In this document: positions 17,357 to 27,700 of the stretch, one piece after another
Layout: every line of letters begins with the position of its first letter
Numbering within the stretch: the first letter of the stretch is position 1
Source: Polyangia bacterium
Lineage (GTDB): Bacteria > Myxococcota_A > Polyangia > Nannocystales > Nannocystaceae
Length of the DNA stretch: 64,000 nt
Direction: 5' to 3'
Assembly: GCA_030430565.1 (NCBI GenBank)
Contig: JAUIKS010000027.1
Location: 62,001-126,000 of the forward strand
Position numbers and translations under genes: made by a program
Notes under the pieces: model-generated
Database searches by the model: none
The model's input: only the letters and a program-made list of their open reading frames with translations
What the model was told of the DNA's origin: nothing

Positions 17357-17714
17357 ACTCGATCCCGCGGCGCTCGCGCGATCAAGCCAATTCGTCTGAT
17401 TCGTCAAAAACTTGACAATCAGATCGGCCGAATACGGTGTATGTCCACGGGATTCGTGTGTTCAGTGGACGATCTCGGGAGATCTCACCCGCGCGATCTG
17501 TCAAGCGCAAACACGCTCCATGCGCGTACAAATATGTAAGTTTTTGACATACAAGTAATCCGTTGCACGTACACGCCCGTGTTTAAATCTCCAAGTTTCT
17601 TGCATGCACAGATCGCGTCGGATATGGCGAGACGTACAGGTTGATCCGAGCGGAACAATCCGCCGGTTCAACGCGTGATCGCTGTAGAGCGGACAGCGAA
17701 GACGGGACCTTCTG
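17357..17714 (+). promoter_or_regulatory. ftsZ upstream region with inverted repeats and TTGACA boxes
   Basis: This 358-base gap is clearly richer in A/T than its surroundings. At 17395-17423 TCTGATT-c-GTCAA pairs with TTGAC-AATCAGA around four bases. An 11-base word GTCAAAAACTT at 17403-17413 recurs inverted at 17538-17548. Two TTGACA hexamers (17412-17417 and 17544-17549) could be -35 boxes, but no good -10 element is seen at 16-18 bases, so the promoter is not fixed. No T-run follows the first hairpin. The region is likely to carry the promoter and operator sites of ftsZ. Confidence 0.45.
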
Positions 17715-19109
<1,395 letters not shown>

Positions 19110-19389
19110 CCGCAGCGCACGAGCTTCTTCGCTGCGCCCGGGTCTTCGCTCGGCTCGGGCGCCTCGTCATCAACAACGTAGCCGGACGTCCGTGACGTCG
19201 GGTCAACGCTCCCTCCTTTTTAGTCGCGTCTATCGATCACGCGCCGTCGCGGTTCTCCGCGGCGGCGCCGCTTATCTTTGGTCTCTGCTCGTTGTTTTCT
19301 AGGCGCTTCCGCAGCCCGCGTGAACCCTGCGATCCGGCCCCACCCGACGGTGCAGGAGCTCCTGTTGCGAGCGCGACAGTGAAAGGCGG

Positions 19390-19715
19390 CGACGCATCGC
19401 TCAAGGGTCGCGCGCGAGCGTGGGAGGAGCCGCCGGCGGACGGAGAGCGAGGCGGTGAAAGGCGGCGACACATCGAAGCTCAAGGGTCGCGCGCGAGCGT
19501 GGGAGGAGCCGGCTCAAGGGTCGCGCGCGAGCGTGGGAGGAGCCGCCTGAGGACGGCGAGCGAGGCGGTGAAAGGCGGCGACACATCGAAGCTCAAGGGT
19601 CGCGCGCGAGCGTGGGAGGAGCCGCCTGAGGACGGCGAGCGCGACGGCGTTCGTCCGCTTCATGCCGCTCAGACGCTCGCCGCCCGGAAGGTGGAGGGAG
19701 CCCACGCGTTAAGCA
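19390..19715. repeat. Dispersed repeat family A, tandem array
   Basis: Four identical 32-bp cores (beginning CTCAAGGGTCGCGCGC) lie at 19400-19431, 19479-19510, 19513-19544 and 19592-19623, all in one orientation. Spacings are 79, 34 and 79 bases, so the array is a 79-bp tandem unit with one truncated copy. The last unit continues to about 19712 with sequence that matches the reverse complement of 8950-9038. Confidence 0.88.
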
Positions 19716-19720
19716 GCGAC

Positions 19721-19804
19721 CCGATGCCCGCACGGCGCATGCGCTCAAGATCGGAATCAAGCCCGATGCCCGCATGGCGAATGCGCTCAAGATCGGTATT
19801 GAGC
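19721..19804. repeat. 42-bp direct duplication
   Basis: Two adjacent 42-base units beginning CCGATGCCCGCA (19721-19762 and 19763-19804) differ at about six positions. They abut the family A array and share its CTCAAG word, but are otherwise unrelated to it. Confidence 0.8.
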
Positions 19805-19958
19805 TCGCGTCGCAGGAATCTCGAGAAGTCGCCAAATAGTTGCCACGCTCAACTCGCTCCGGTATGGGCCTGGTTGAGGCTCCCTCCAGCCCTCGGTCTG
19901 TGTTGCGCTCGGTGTCGGCTCTTCGGCGGCTCCAGCGCGCAGGGTTGTTGCTCGATCC

Positions 19959-21170
19959 ATGCCCGCTCGTAAACCTACGCCCCAGCGCGCGCGCGCGAAG
20001 CGACCCCGCGTCAACCGAAAGCTCGGCGGCGCGCGCGTGGCCGCGAGCTCAGGGCGCGCGCGGGCCGAGGACGAGAGCCCCGCGGCCAAGCGCACCCGCG
20101 CCCGGCTGGCGAAACGGGCAGGTCGCGCCCAGGCCACGCCTCGCAACCTCGGTCGACATCCCGCGCGGCGACGCCTCGCGCTGCCGACCCTCGCGTGGCC
20201 GGAGCTGGGCCCTCGCAGCAAACGCGCGCTGCGCTGGAGCGCGACGCTCGCGTGCTGCGGCGCGCTCGCCTACGGCGCGCTCGCGGGCGTGAGCGCCGGC
20301 TACGACTACGCGACGACCTCCCCGCGCTTCGCCGTGCAGTCGCTGATCTTCAGCCCGACCGCGCACATGTCCAACGAGCGCCTGCGCAACTTGATGGACA
20401 TCGAGCCCGGCACCAACATCCTCGCGCTCGACCTCGAGGCGCTGCGCGAGACGATCCTCGCCGACCCCTGGGTCGCGCGCGCGCTCGTCACCCGCGACCT
20501 CCCCGACACGATTCACGTCGCGATCGAGGAGCACGAGGCGGCGGCCGTGCTGCTCGCCGGCGGCGCGCTGTACCTCGTTGATCAGCAGGGCGCCCCGTTC
20601 AAGCGCCTCGAGCGAGGGGAGCGCGGCGAGCTGCCGATCATCACCGGCGTCAAGCGCAGCTGGTGGGGCAAGGACGCCAGCGAGCCCGATCGCGTCAAGC
20701 TGATCGCCACGGTCCGTCGCGGGCTCGCGGTCAAGGACGCCTACGAGGCCGCGCCGCGGCCCCGGCTCGGCGAGATCAACCTCGGCGAGGGCGGCGACGT
20801 CACGCTCTACACGGCGGCCCTCGGCACGCCGCTGAGGCTCGGGCGCGGCGCGGTCGAGCCCAAGCTCGCGCGCTTCGACGCGCTCCGGGTCGCGCTCGGC
20901 GAGAAGGCCGACGCGCTCGCGGTCGTCCATCTCGACGTCGGCGGCGGCCCCGAGGATAAAGACCGGGTGATCGCGAGCTTCCTGTCGCCCGAGGACGAGC
21001 GCGAGGTGCTCGGGCGGGCGCGCTCGAGCGGCGCGCTGTCGGCCGGCGCCGACGAGCCGAGCGAGCCCGCCTCGGCTTCGAACAAGCCCCCGAAGCCCGA
21101 CTCTGCGGGAGCGAGTCAGCCGCGCCGCTGGTCCCAGGACCAGGCGCGACGCATCCCCCGCTACGAGTGA
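19959..21170 (+). CDS. ftsQ: Cell division protein FtsQ/DivIB
   Basis: A bitopic division protein of 403 residues. A long basic cytosolic tail (about 90 residues, rich in Arg/Ala/Lys) precedes one transmembrane helix (WSATLACCGALAYGALAGV, about 90-110). The periplasmic part starts with a POTRA domain (FAVQSLIFSPTAHMSNERL, then GTNILALDLEALRETILADPWVARALVTRDLPDTIHVAIEE, written here in sections), followed by the beta domain with LVDQQGAPF and LPIITGV. The extended tails at both ends are longer than in E. coli FtsQ; the last 70 residues are Ser/Pro/Ala-rich. It lies 63 bases upstream of ftsA. Confidence 0.88.
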   Translation: MPARKPTPQRARAKRPRVNRKLGGARVAASSGRARAEDESPAAKRTRARLAKRAGRAQATPRNLGRHPARRRLALPTLAWPELGPRSKRALRWSATLACCGALAYGALAGVSAGYDYATTSPRFAVQSLIFSPTAHMSNERLRNLMDIEPGTNILALDLEALRETILADPWVARALVTRDLPDTIHVAIEEHEAAAVLLAGGALYLVDQQGAPFKRLERGERGELPIITGVKRSWWGKDASEPDRVKLIATVRRGLAVKDAYEAAPRPRLGEINLGEGGDVTLYTAALGTPLRLGRGAVEPKLARFDALRVALGEKADALAVVHLDVGGGPEDKDRVIASFLSPEDEREVLGRARSSGALSAGADEPSEPASASNKPPKPDSAGASQPRRWSQDQARRIPRYE

Positions 21171-21233
21171 GGCGCTTCTTCTACTAAAAACCCCGAGTAA
21201 GACGACGTACGGACGAGAGAGGGAAGTAGCTCC

Positions 21234-22511
21234 ATGGCTGAGATCGGAGAGGTCATCGTCGGGCTCGACATCGGCACGACCAAGGTCGCGGCGATCATCG
21301 GCGAGGTCACCGAGGGCGGGGTCGACATCATCGGCGTCGGCACGAGCCCCTCGGACGGCCTGCGTCAGGGCGTGGTCGTCAACATCGAGGCGACGACCAA
21401 CAGCATCTCGCAGGCCGTCATGGAGGCCGAGCAGATGGCGGCGGTCGAGGTCCAGTCGGTCTACGTCGGGATCGCGGGCGGGCACATCCGCGGCTTCAAC
21501 AGCCTCGGGCAGGTCAGCATGCGTAACCGCGAGGTCGGCGAGGAGGACGTCGCGCGCGTGCTCGAGCAGGCCAAGGCGGTCAACATCCCGCTCGACCGCC
21601 AGATCATCCACACGCTGCCGCTCGAGTACATGATCGACGGCCAAGGTCAGATCCGCGACCCGATCGGGATGAGCGGCGTCCGCATGGAGGTCCGCGCCCA
21701 CGTGATCACGGCCGCGACCGCCTCCGCGCAGAACATCGTGAAGTGCTGCAACCGCGCGGGCCTCGACGTGGTCGAGGTCGTGCTCGAGCCGCTCGCCAGC
21801 TCGCTCGCGGTCCTGCACGAGGACGAGCGCGATCTGGGCGTGGTGCTCATCGACATCGGCGGCGGGACCACCGACCTCTCGATCTACGCCGAGGGTCAGA
21901 ACGTCTTCACCTCGATCATCGTCATGGGCGGTCACCGGATCACCCAGGACGTCGCCCACGGGCTGCACACCAGCGTCTCCGAGGCCGAGGCGATCAAGCG
22001 CAAGCACGGCTGCGCGCTCGTCAGCATGGTCGACGGCGACGAGACGATCGAGGTCCCGGGCGTCGGCCCCCGGCCGCCGCGCGAGTTCCAGCGCCGGTTC
22101 TTGTCCGAGGTGATCGAGCCGCGCGTCGAGGAGATCCTGCTGCTCGCGCAGGAGGAGCTGAACCAAAGCGGCTTCATGGAGCTGGCCGGCAGCGGGATCG
22201 TGATCACCGGCGGCGCCGCGCAGATGCCCGGCATGGCCGAGATCACGGAGGACATCTTCCAGATGCCCGTGCGCGTGGGGGCGCCGGTCCACGGCGTCGG
22301 CACCGGCGGGCGCGGGGGCGTCAAGCTCAGCGAGGGCGGCTTCGCGAAGGTGATCCGCAACCCGAAGTTCGCGACCGGCGTGGGCCTCGTGCTCTACGGC
22401 GCGAGCCACGATCCCGTGTTCGCGGAGGCCGAGATCAGCTTCGGCCTGCCGGGCGATCCGCGGCCCGGCTGGGGATCGCGGGTCGTCAGCTGGATGCGCG
22501 AGATGTTTTAA
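21234..22511 (+). CDS. ftsA: Cell division protein FtsA
   Basis: FtsA is the actin-like ATPase that tethers FtsZ to the membrane. The 425-residue protein has phosphate-1 GLDIGTTKVAAI near the start, the 1C domain (YVGIAGGHIRGFNS), the phosphate-2 IDIGGGTTDLSIY, the adenosine motif GIVITGGAAQMPG, and a C-terminal amphipathic tail SRVVSWMREMF for membrane binding. Length matches the family. An AAGTAG-like stretch precedes the ATG. It follows ftsQ by 63 bases. The conserved partner FtsZ is upstream of ftsQ here, not downstream. Confidence 0.96.
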   Translation: MAEIGEVIVGLDIGTTKVAAIIGEVTEGGVDIIGVGTSPSDGLRQGVVVNIEATTNSISQAVMEAEQMAAVEVQSVYVGIAGGHIRGFNSLGQVSMRNREVGEEDVARVLEQAKAVNIPLDRQIIHTLPLEYMIDGQGQIRDPIGMSGVRMEVRAHVITAATASAQNIVKCCNRAGLDVVEVVLEPLASSLAVLHEDERDLGVVLIDIGGGTTDLSIYAEGQNVFTSIIVMGGHRITQDVAHGLHTSVSEAEAIKRKHGCALVSMVDGDETIEVPGVGPRPPREFQRRFLSEVIEPRVEEILLLAQEELNQSGFMELAGSGIVITGGAAQMPGMAEITEDIFQMPVRVGAPVHGVGTGGRGGVKLSEGGFAKVIRNPKFATGVGLVLYGASHDPVFAEAEISFGLPGDPRPGWGSRVVSWMREMF

Positions 22512-22634
22512 GAGCCAGTCGAGACAGCGGGCGTGCGGCGCGGCGTCGCGCGCGGCTGGGGGCTGCGCGCCCCTAGAATGGCTTTGTGAACATGTTGTTT
22601 GGAATATGTCGTAGAGTGCGGAGTCACAGAGGTG

Positions 22635-24149
22635 ATGATGCGCGCGCTTCGACACATGACACTGGGGACGCTCTCGCTGTGCGTCTCCCTGAGCCTCGGC
22701 TGCGACGACAAGGGCGGCGATCCCGGCGAGGAGCCCGGGGCTGAGGCCGAGGGCGAGGGCGACGAGGGCGACGAGGGCGACGCGCTCGAAGACGACGACG
22801 CGGAGGCCGAGGCCTCGGTCGAGGCCCGCATCGACGTCGAGGCGATCGCGGGCCTGATCTCGAGCGACGCGACGATCAAGACCGGCGCCGAGCTCGAGGC
22901 GGCGATCAACGACTCCCGGCGCGGCCTGCACGCGATCGACGTCGACGCCGACGGTCAGGTCGACTACATCCGCGTGTTCGAGCTGCGCTCGGACGGCGCG
23001 GTTCGACTCGAGCTGCAGGCGATCCCCTCGAGCTCGCTGAAGGTCGAGGAGGCCGTCAAGGTCGCGACGATCGCCCTTAAGCCCGCGCCCGCCGAGGGCG
23101 CGGTCGAGGGCTCGATCGAGTTCGGACCGGCGGTCGACGGCGAGGTCGCGGTCGAGTTCTCGGCGGACGCGAAGTTCGAGGGCGAGGCCATGGCCTCCGC
23201 CGAGCTGCCGCTGATCTCGTGGAGCTTCGACGCCGAGCGCCCGGTCTACGAGGGCTCGTTCGCGCTCAAGGCCGAGCTCGACCCCGCGGACTTCCAGCTC
23301 GCGGCCGTCGCGGACGCGATCACGAGCGCCGAGGTCAAGACCGCGGCGGAGCTCGAGGCCAAGCTCAACGCGCCCGACGCCCCGCTCGTGAAGGTCGACG
23401 TCGACGCCGACGGCACCCTGGATCACGTCCAGGTCGTCGAGCTGCGCGCCGACGCCGACGCCGAGGCCGACGCTGAGCTCGCGGGCGCGGTCGCCTTTGA
23501 CCTGCGCGCGGTCCCGAGCTCCGTGGACGCGCAGTTCGCCGTCTCGCTCGGCAGCGTCGTGTTCACGAGCGCCGAGGCCGAGGCCGAGGCCGAGGCCGAG
23601 GCCGAGGCCGACGCGGAGGTCGAGGCCGGGGCCGCGGTGGAGATGACCGCGAGCTACTCGAGCTTCTTCAGCGCCAGCGCCGACGCCAGCATCACCCACG
23701 AGTGGAAGGTCGCCGCGGAGGCGGACGCGGACGCCGAGCTCGGGATGCACACCTGGGTGCTGGTCGAGGAGCGCCCGGTCTACTACAGCGCCTACGTGCG
23801 CGCCGACGGCGAGGCCTTCATCCCGCCGGGCCACGTGAAGCACGGGCACTGGAAGGCCCAGGGCGCGAGCGCGGACGCCAAGGCCAAGATCAAGGTGAAG
23901 ACCACGGGCCGGCCGTCAGGCAAGGTCAAGGTCAAGCACAAGCACAAGGTCTCGGTCTCGGGCGGGATCTTCGGCAAGCACAAGTCGAAGAAGCACAAGA
24001 AGCACAAGAGCCACAAGAAGTCGAAGCACTCTGGCGGCCTGTTCGGGAAGAAGAAGGCCAAGAAGAAGTCGAGCTTCGGCAAGCCCAAGAAGCACAAGAA
24101 GTCGAAGTCGAAGTCGAAGTCGAAGTCGAAGGGCAAGAAGCGCAAGTAG
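22635..24149 (+). CDS. Lipoprotein with acidic N-terminus, duplicated domain and Lys/His/Ser-rich basic tail
   Basis: AGAGG precedes a double ATG; the signal peptide ends SLSLGC. The mature protein starts with an acidic spacer (EGEGDEGDEGD), then carries two related domains whose cores are DVDADGQVDYIRVFELR (about residue 102) and DVDADGTLDHVQVVELR (about 255). Their D-x-D-x-D-G spacing is Ca2+-loop-like. An Ala/Glu repeat follows. The last 90 residues are extremely basic (KHKSKKHKKHKSHKKSKHS, then repeated KS coded by a 6-base AAGTCG repeat near 24103). A lipid-anchored protein with such a tail may bind nucleic acid, polyphosphate or surface polysaccharide. No known family. Confidence 0.62.
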   Translation: MMRALRHMTLGTLSLCVSLSLGCDDKGGDPGEEPGAEAEGEGDEGDEGDALEDDDAEAEASVEARIDVEAIAGLISSDATIKTGAELEAAINDSRRGLHAIDVDADGQVDYIRVFELRSDGAVRLELQAIPSSSLKVEEAVKVATIALKPAPAEGAVEGSIEFGPAVDGEVAVEFSADAKFEGEAMASAELPLISWSFDAERPVYEGSFALKAELDPADFQLAAVADAITSAEVKTAAELEAKLNAPDAPLVKVDVDADGTLDHVQVVELRADADAEADAELAGAVAFDLRAVPSSVDAQFAVSLGSVVFTSAEAEAEAEAEAEADAEVEAGAAVEMTASYSSFFSASADASITHEWKVAAEADADAELGMHTWVLVEERPVYYSAYVRADGEAFIPPGHVKHGHWKAQGASADAKAKIKVKTTGRPSGKVKVKHKHKVSVSGGIFGKHKSKKHKKHKSHKKSKHSGGLFGKKKAKKKSSFGKPKKHKKSKSKSKSKSKGKKRK

Positions 24150-24185
24150 GCGGGCGCCGCGATCGCGCGGGCGCGCGCGAAAATA

Positions 24186-24207
24186 AATATGGTCTTATGG
24201 CCATATT
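24186..24207. promoter_or_regulatory. AT-rich inverted repeat upstream of the CBS-dioxygenase operon
   Basis: AATATGG and CCATATT form a perfect 7-bp stem with an 8-base loop in a short A/T island about 95 bases upstream of the CBS gene start. AT-rich palindromes are rare in this DNA. It could be an operator or promoter element; there is no T-run to make it a terminator for the lipoprotein gene. Confidence 0.35.
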
Positions 24208-24300
24208 CGAGCGAAGCGCGGACCGGCGGCGTTGCGAGGCAATTGCCGGCTCGATATGCTCGACGCGCGGCGGCCAGCGGGTCGCCGCGGGCGAGGGTGT

Positions 24301-24744
24301 ATGCGGGTCGGGGACGTGATGACGGTTCGAGCGGCGCGGATCCGGTACAGCTCCAACATGCTCTACGCCGCCGAGATCGTCGGGCTCTCGGGGATCGGCG
24401 ACCTCATGGTCGTCGACGATGACAACACCTTCATCGGCGTGCTCTCCGAGGGCGACATCCTGCGGACGGCGCTGCCGGACATCGACGAGATCCTGGCGGC
24501 CGGCGGGACCGTGCGCGAGGCGCTGGACGCGTTCCTGCGGAAGGGCAAGGCGCTGGCGAGCACCCCGATCGCGCCGGTCGTGATCCAGGACCCGATCGTC
24601 GTCTCGCCGGACGAGGAGGTCGCGGCCGTGGCGACGATCCTGCTGCAGAAGCACATCGGGCGCCTGCCCGTGGTCGTCGACGGGAAGCTGGTCGGGACCG
24701 TGTCGCGCGCGGACATCTGCCGCGCGGTCGTGGGGACGCTGTGA
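24301..24744 (+). CDS. CBS-domain pair protein
   Basis: A free-standing Bateman module of 147 residues. CBS1 starts VGDVMTVRAARI and continues IGDLMVVDDDNTFIGVLSEGDILR; CBS2 starts IVVSPDEEVAAVATILLQKHIGRLPVV and ends LVGTVSRADICRAVV (each shown in part). Such modules bind adenosine nucleotides such as AMP, ATP or SAM and regulate partner proteins. GAGG lies 8 bases before the ATG. Its stop overlaps the start of the dioxygenase fusion gene in a GTGA, so the two should be translationally coupled. A regulatory role for that enzyme is inference from position. Confidence 0.85.
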   Translation: MRVGDVMTVRAARIRYSSNMLYAAEIVGLSGIGDLMVVDDDNTFIGVLSEGDILRTALPDIDEILAAGGTVREALDAFLRKGKALASTPIAPVVIQDPIVVSPDEEVAAVATILLQKHIGRLPVVVDGKLVGTVSRADICRAVVGTL

Positions 24745-27700
24745 GCCGCGGGAGCGCTGCAGCGCGAGGGCGTGGGGAGCGGGAGCGGGAGCTCGCGCCC
24801 GCGCGTCGCGTGCTGCTCCGCAGCGAGCGCGTCAACGCCGAGCTCGGCCACGAGAACCTCGGGTCTTTGTCGACGGCGCGCGGCTTCCTGACCTTGGAGG
24901 CGCCGCGCCTCGAGCTCCCGCCGCAGTACCAGCCATGGCGCGAGCTCGCCGCGCGGCTGCCCGCGCTGCACCGAACGCTCGCGCTGCGCCGGGCGGTCGA
25001 CGGGCTGCCGACGCTCACGGTCGGCCCTGACGAGCTCCCGGATCGCTGCTTGGCGCGCGCGGCCTCGCTGCTGGGGATCCTCGCGCACGCCTACGGTCAC
25101 CTGCTCCCGGGGCCAGCCTGTCCGCCGCCGCCGGCGCTGCAGCGGCCGTGGGACCAGGTCTCGGCGCGGCTCGGGCGCAAGGCCACCACGCTCACCTACG
25201 TCGACGTCATCCTGCAGAACTGGCGCTACCGCGGGGCCGCGACGGGGGGGCCGGTGCGCCTCGATCGCGTGGACCTGGCGACGCCGACCGTCGGCACCGA
25301 GGCCGAGCGCGTGTTCTACCTCGCGCAGGTCGAGCTGCTCGATCGCGCGGCGCCGCTGCTCGCGGCCGTCGCCCGGGCGCAGGAGGCCGTGCTCGCCGAT
25401 GAAGTGGATGTCCTGCGGGACATCCTCGCCGAGCTGGCGACGCTGCTGCGCCGGGTCTCCAACGAGACCTTCGCGCAGGTCGATCCCAACGAGCACAGCG
25501 ACACCCACGTCGACCCGGTGCTGTGGGCGAAGACGGTCGCGTCGCTCGCGATCCCGCTGCGCGCCGGGGTGATCGGCCCGGGCGGCGCGTCCTCGCCGGT
25601 GGTGCACGTGCTCGACGCGCTGTTCGAGCGTCACGTGTACCGGTCGAGCGTCGGCCACGAGTCGATGGCCAACCGCCGCGGCTTCCCGAAGCACTGGCAA
25701 GACTTCATCCGCGCGACGGGGGCGGTGTCGATCCGCGACTACGTCGAGGAGCGCGGCGACCCCTCGCTCGCGGGGCTGTTCAACGCGGCGTTCTACGCCT
25801 ACGCCAGCGATCACGGCTTCCTCGGCCGACACCGCCTGAAGGTCTACGGCTTCCTCGATCTCGCCTTTAAGGTGGGGCGCAACCAGACCAACAGCGGCTT
25901 CACCGGGCTGTATCGCGAGCGCCCTTGGGACATGGTCGACGACGAGCTCGATCGCGCCCGCAAGGAGCGGATGCGCGGCTTCCCGCCGATCACGCAGCGC
26001 GCGACGGTCAAGCGCGTGACGACGCGCGGCGATCGCGACGGCGCCGCGTTCTCGCACGTCGTGCTCGACGTCGCGGACAGCGGGATCCGCTACGAGCCCG
26101 GCGATCGCGTCGGCGTGCTCCCGGAGAACAGCCCCGCGCTCGTCGAGCGCACGCTGCAGGCGCTGCAGGCCGACGGGGGCGTCGCGGTCCCGCTGAACCG
26201 CGAGTGGCGCGAGGCGGTGCAGCTGCGCGCGGCGGTCGACGAGAGCGACCCGGACGAAGAGACATTACCGTTGAGACAGCTGCTCGCGTGGGGGCGGATA
26301 CGCCCGGTCGAGCGCCCCGTCGCGAAGGGCCTGTACCGCCTGACCCGCAACCGCGCGCTGCATCGGATCGTCGAGGCGCGCGCTGAGGACCAGTGGGAGC
26401 TGTGGGACGTGCTCGAGCTGCTCTCGCGCAGCTCGTTCGACACGCGGCGGCTGTGGCGGGCCGGCCCGGGCGAGCGAGAGTACATCTGCCGGTTCGTGCG
26501 GCCGCTGCCCTTCCGGATGTACTCGATCGCGTCGGCGATGCGCAGCGGCGGCTCCGACGAGGCCAGCGAGCTGCACCTGACGGTCGGCAGGCTGCGCTAC
26601 CGCACCCAGGACACGGGCGTCTCGCGGGCGGCGACGCGGGAGGGCACGGCCTCGAGCTTCCTCAGCCGCTTCGCCGACGCGCCCGAGGGCGCGCGCCGGC
26701 CGATCGCGCTGCGCGTGATCCACCCGCCGCGCTTCGGTCTGCCGCGGGAGCCCGCGCGCCCGATCGTGATGTTCGCCGCCGGCACCGGCATCGCGCCCTT
26801 CTTCGGCTTCCTCGACGCGCGGCGCGGCGATCGTGCGCGCGACTGGCTGTTTTACGCGACGCGCTCGCGCGCGAGCTTCTTTCAGCGCGAGCGCCTCGAG
26901 CGGCGGGTCGCCGCCGGCGGCCTCGAGGTTCGCGTCGCGTTCTCGCGTGATGACGTCGAGGCGCGCTTCGATCCCGCGGCGGGTCGCTTCGTGTTCGAGG
27001 CTGGCGCCCGTCACCGCGTCGCGCGTGAGATCGCGAAGCCGGAGAACGCGGCGGCGCTGCGCTCGCTGCTGCGCTCGCCGGAGCGCGGGGGCGCGGGCGC
27101 GTACGTGTACGTCTGCGGTCAGACCGGCTTCGCGAGCTCGGTGATGCGCTCGCTCAAGCGGCTGCTGCGACCCGAGGACCCCGAGCTCGATGAGCCGGCG
27201 CGCGCGGCCGCGGCCGAGGCCGCGCTCCAGCGCCTCGTCGCGTCGGGTCGCTACGCGCAGGAGATCTTCTCGACCTACGAGGGCCCGCAGACCGAGAAGG
27301 AGCGGCTGATCGACGCCTCGGAGGTGGTGCTGCGCAACAACCCCGAGGACGGCTACTGGATGATCCTCAGCGGCCTCGTCTACGACATGACCGAGTTCGC
27401 GGGCCTTCACCCGGGCGGCGCGAAGATCATCGCGAGCTACGCGGGCATCGACGCGACGCAGGCCTACCGCAAGGTCGAGCACCACCTCAACGCCGAGGTC
27501 GACGCGATGCGCGGGATGTACGAGCTCGGCGCGGTCCGGCGGCTCGACTTCGGCGGGCTCTGGGGCGTGACGCTCGGCGCGAAGGGCCTCGAGTTCATCG
27601 CGCTCGCCGACGTCTACCGCCGCTGGATCCGCTACCTGTACCGGATCGTCGAGATGGAGAACGCGCTGCGCAACGACCTCTCGCTGCGCGCGCGCGCGAC

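Larger units (their letters stand above)
19110..19958. other. Repeat-filled gap between ftsZ and ftsQ
   Basis: These 849 bases contain no convincing gene. A hairpin, CGCAGCG with CGCTGCG at 19111-19136, directly follows the ftsZ stop but lacks a T-run. The middle is an array of dispersed repeat family A and a 42-bp duplication, both listed separately. The rest (19137-19380 and 19805-19958) has no recognised feature. The ftsQ promoter, if separate, must lie in the last part. Confidence 0.6.

Noticed and set aside
17480-17600. AT-rich stretch upstream of ftsZ as a replication origin
   Set aside because: No DnaA boxes (TTATCCACA-like) and no dnaA or dnaN nearby.
19111-19136. Hairpin directly after the ftsZ stop as a Rho-independent terminator
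   Set aside because: The 7-bp stem has a 12-base loop and no T-run follows.
20049-23849. A 1266-residue open frame on the minus strand antisense to ftsQ, ftsA and the lipoprotein gene
   Set aside because: It is the mirror of very GC-rich genes, has a His/Asp/Arg/Val-rich composition with no domain, and the opposite strand carries recognised division proteins.
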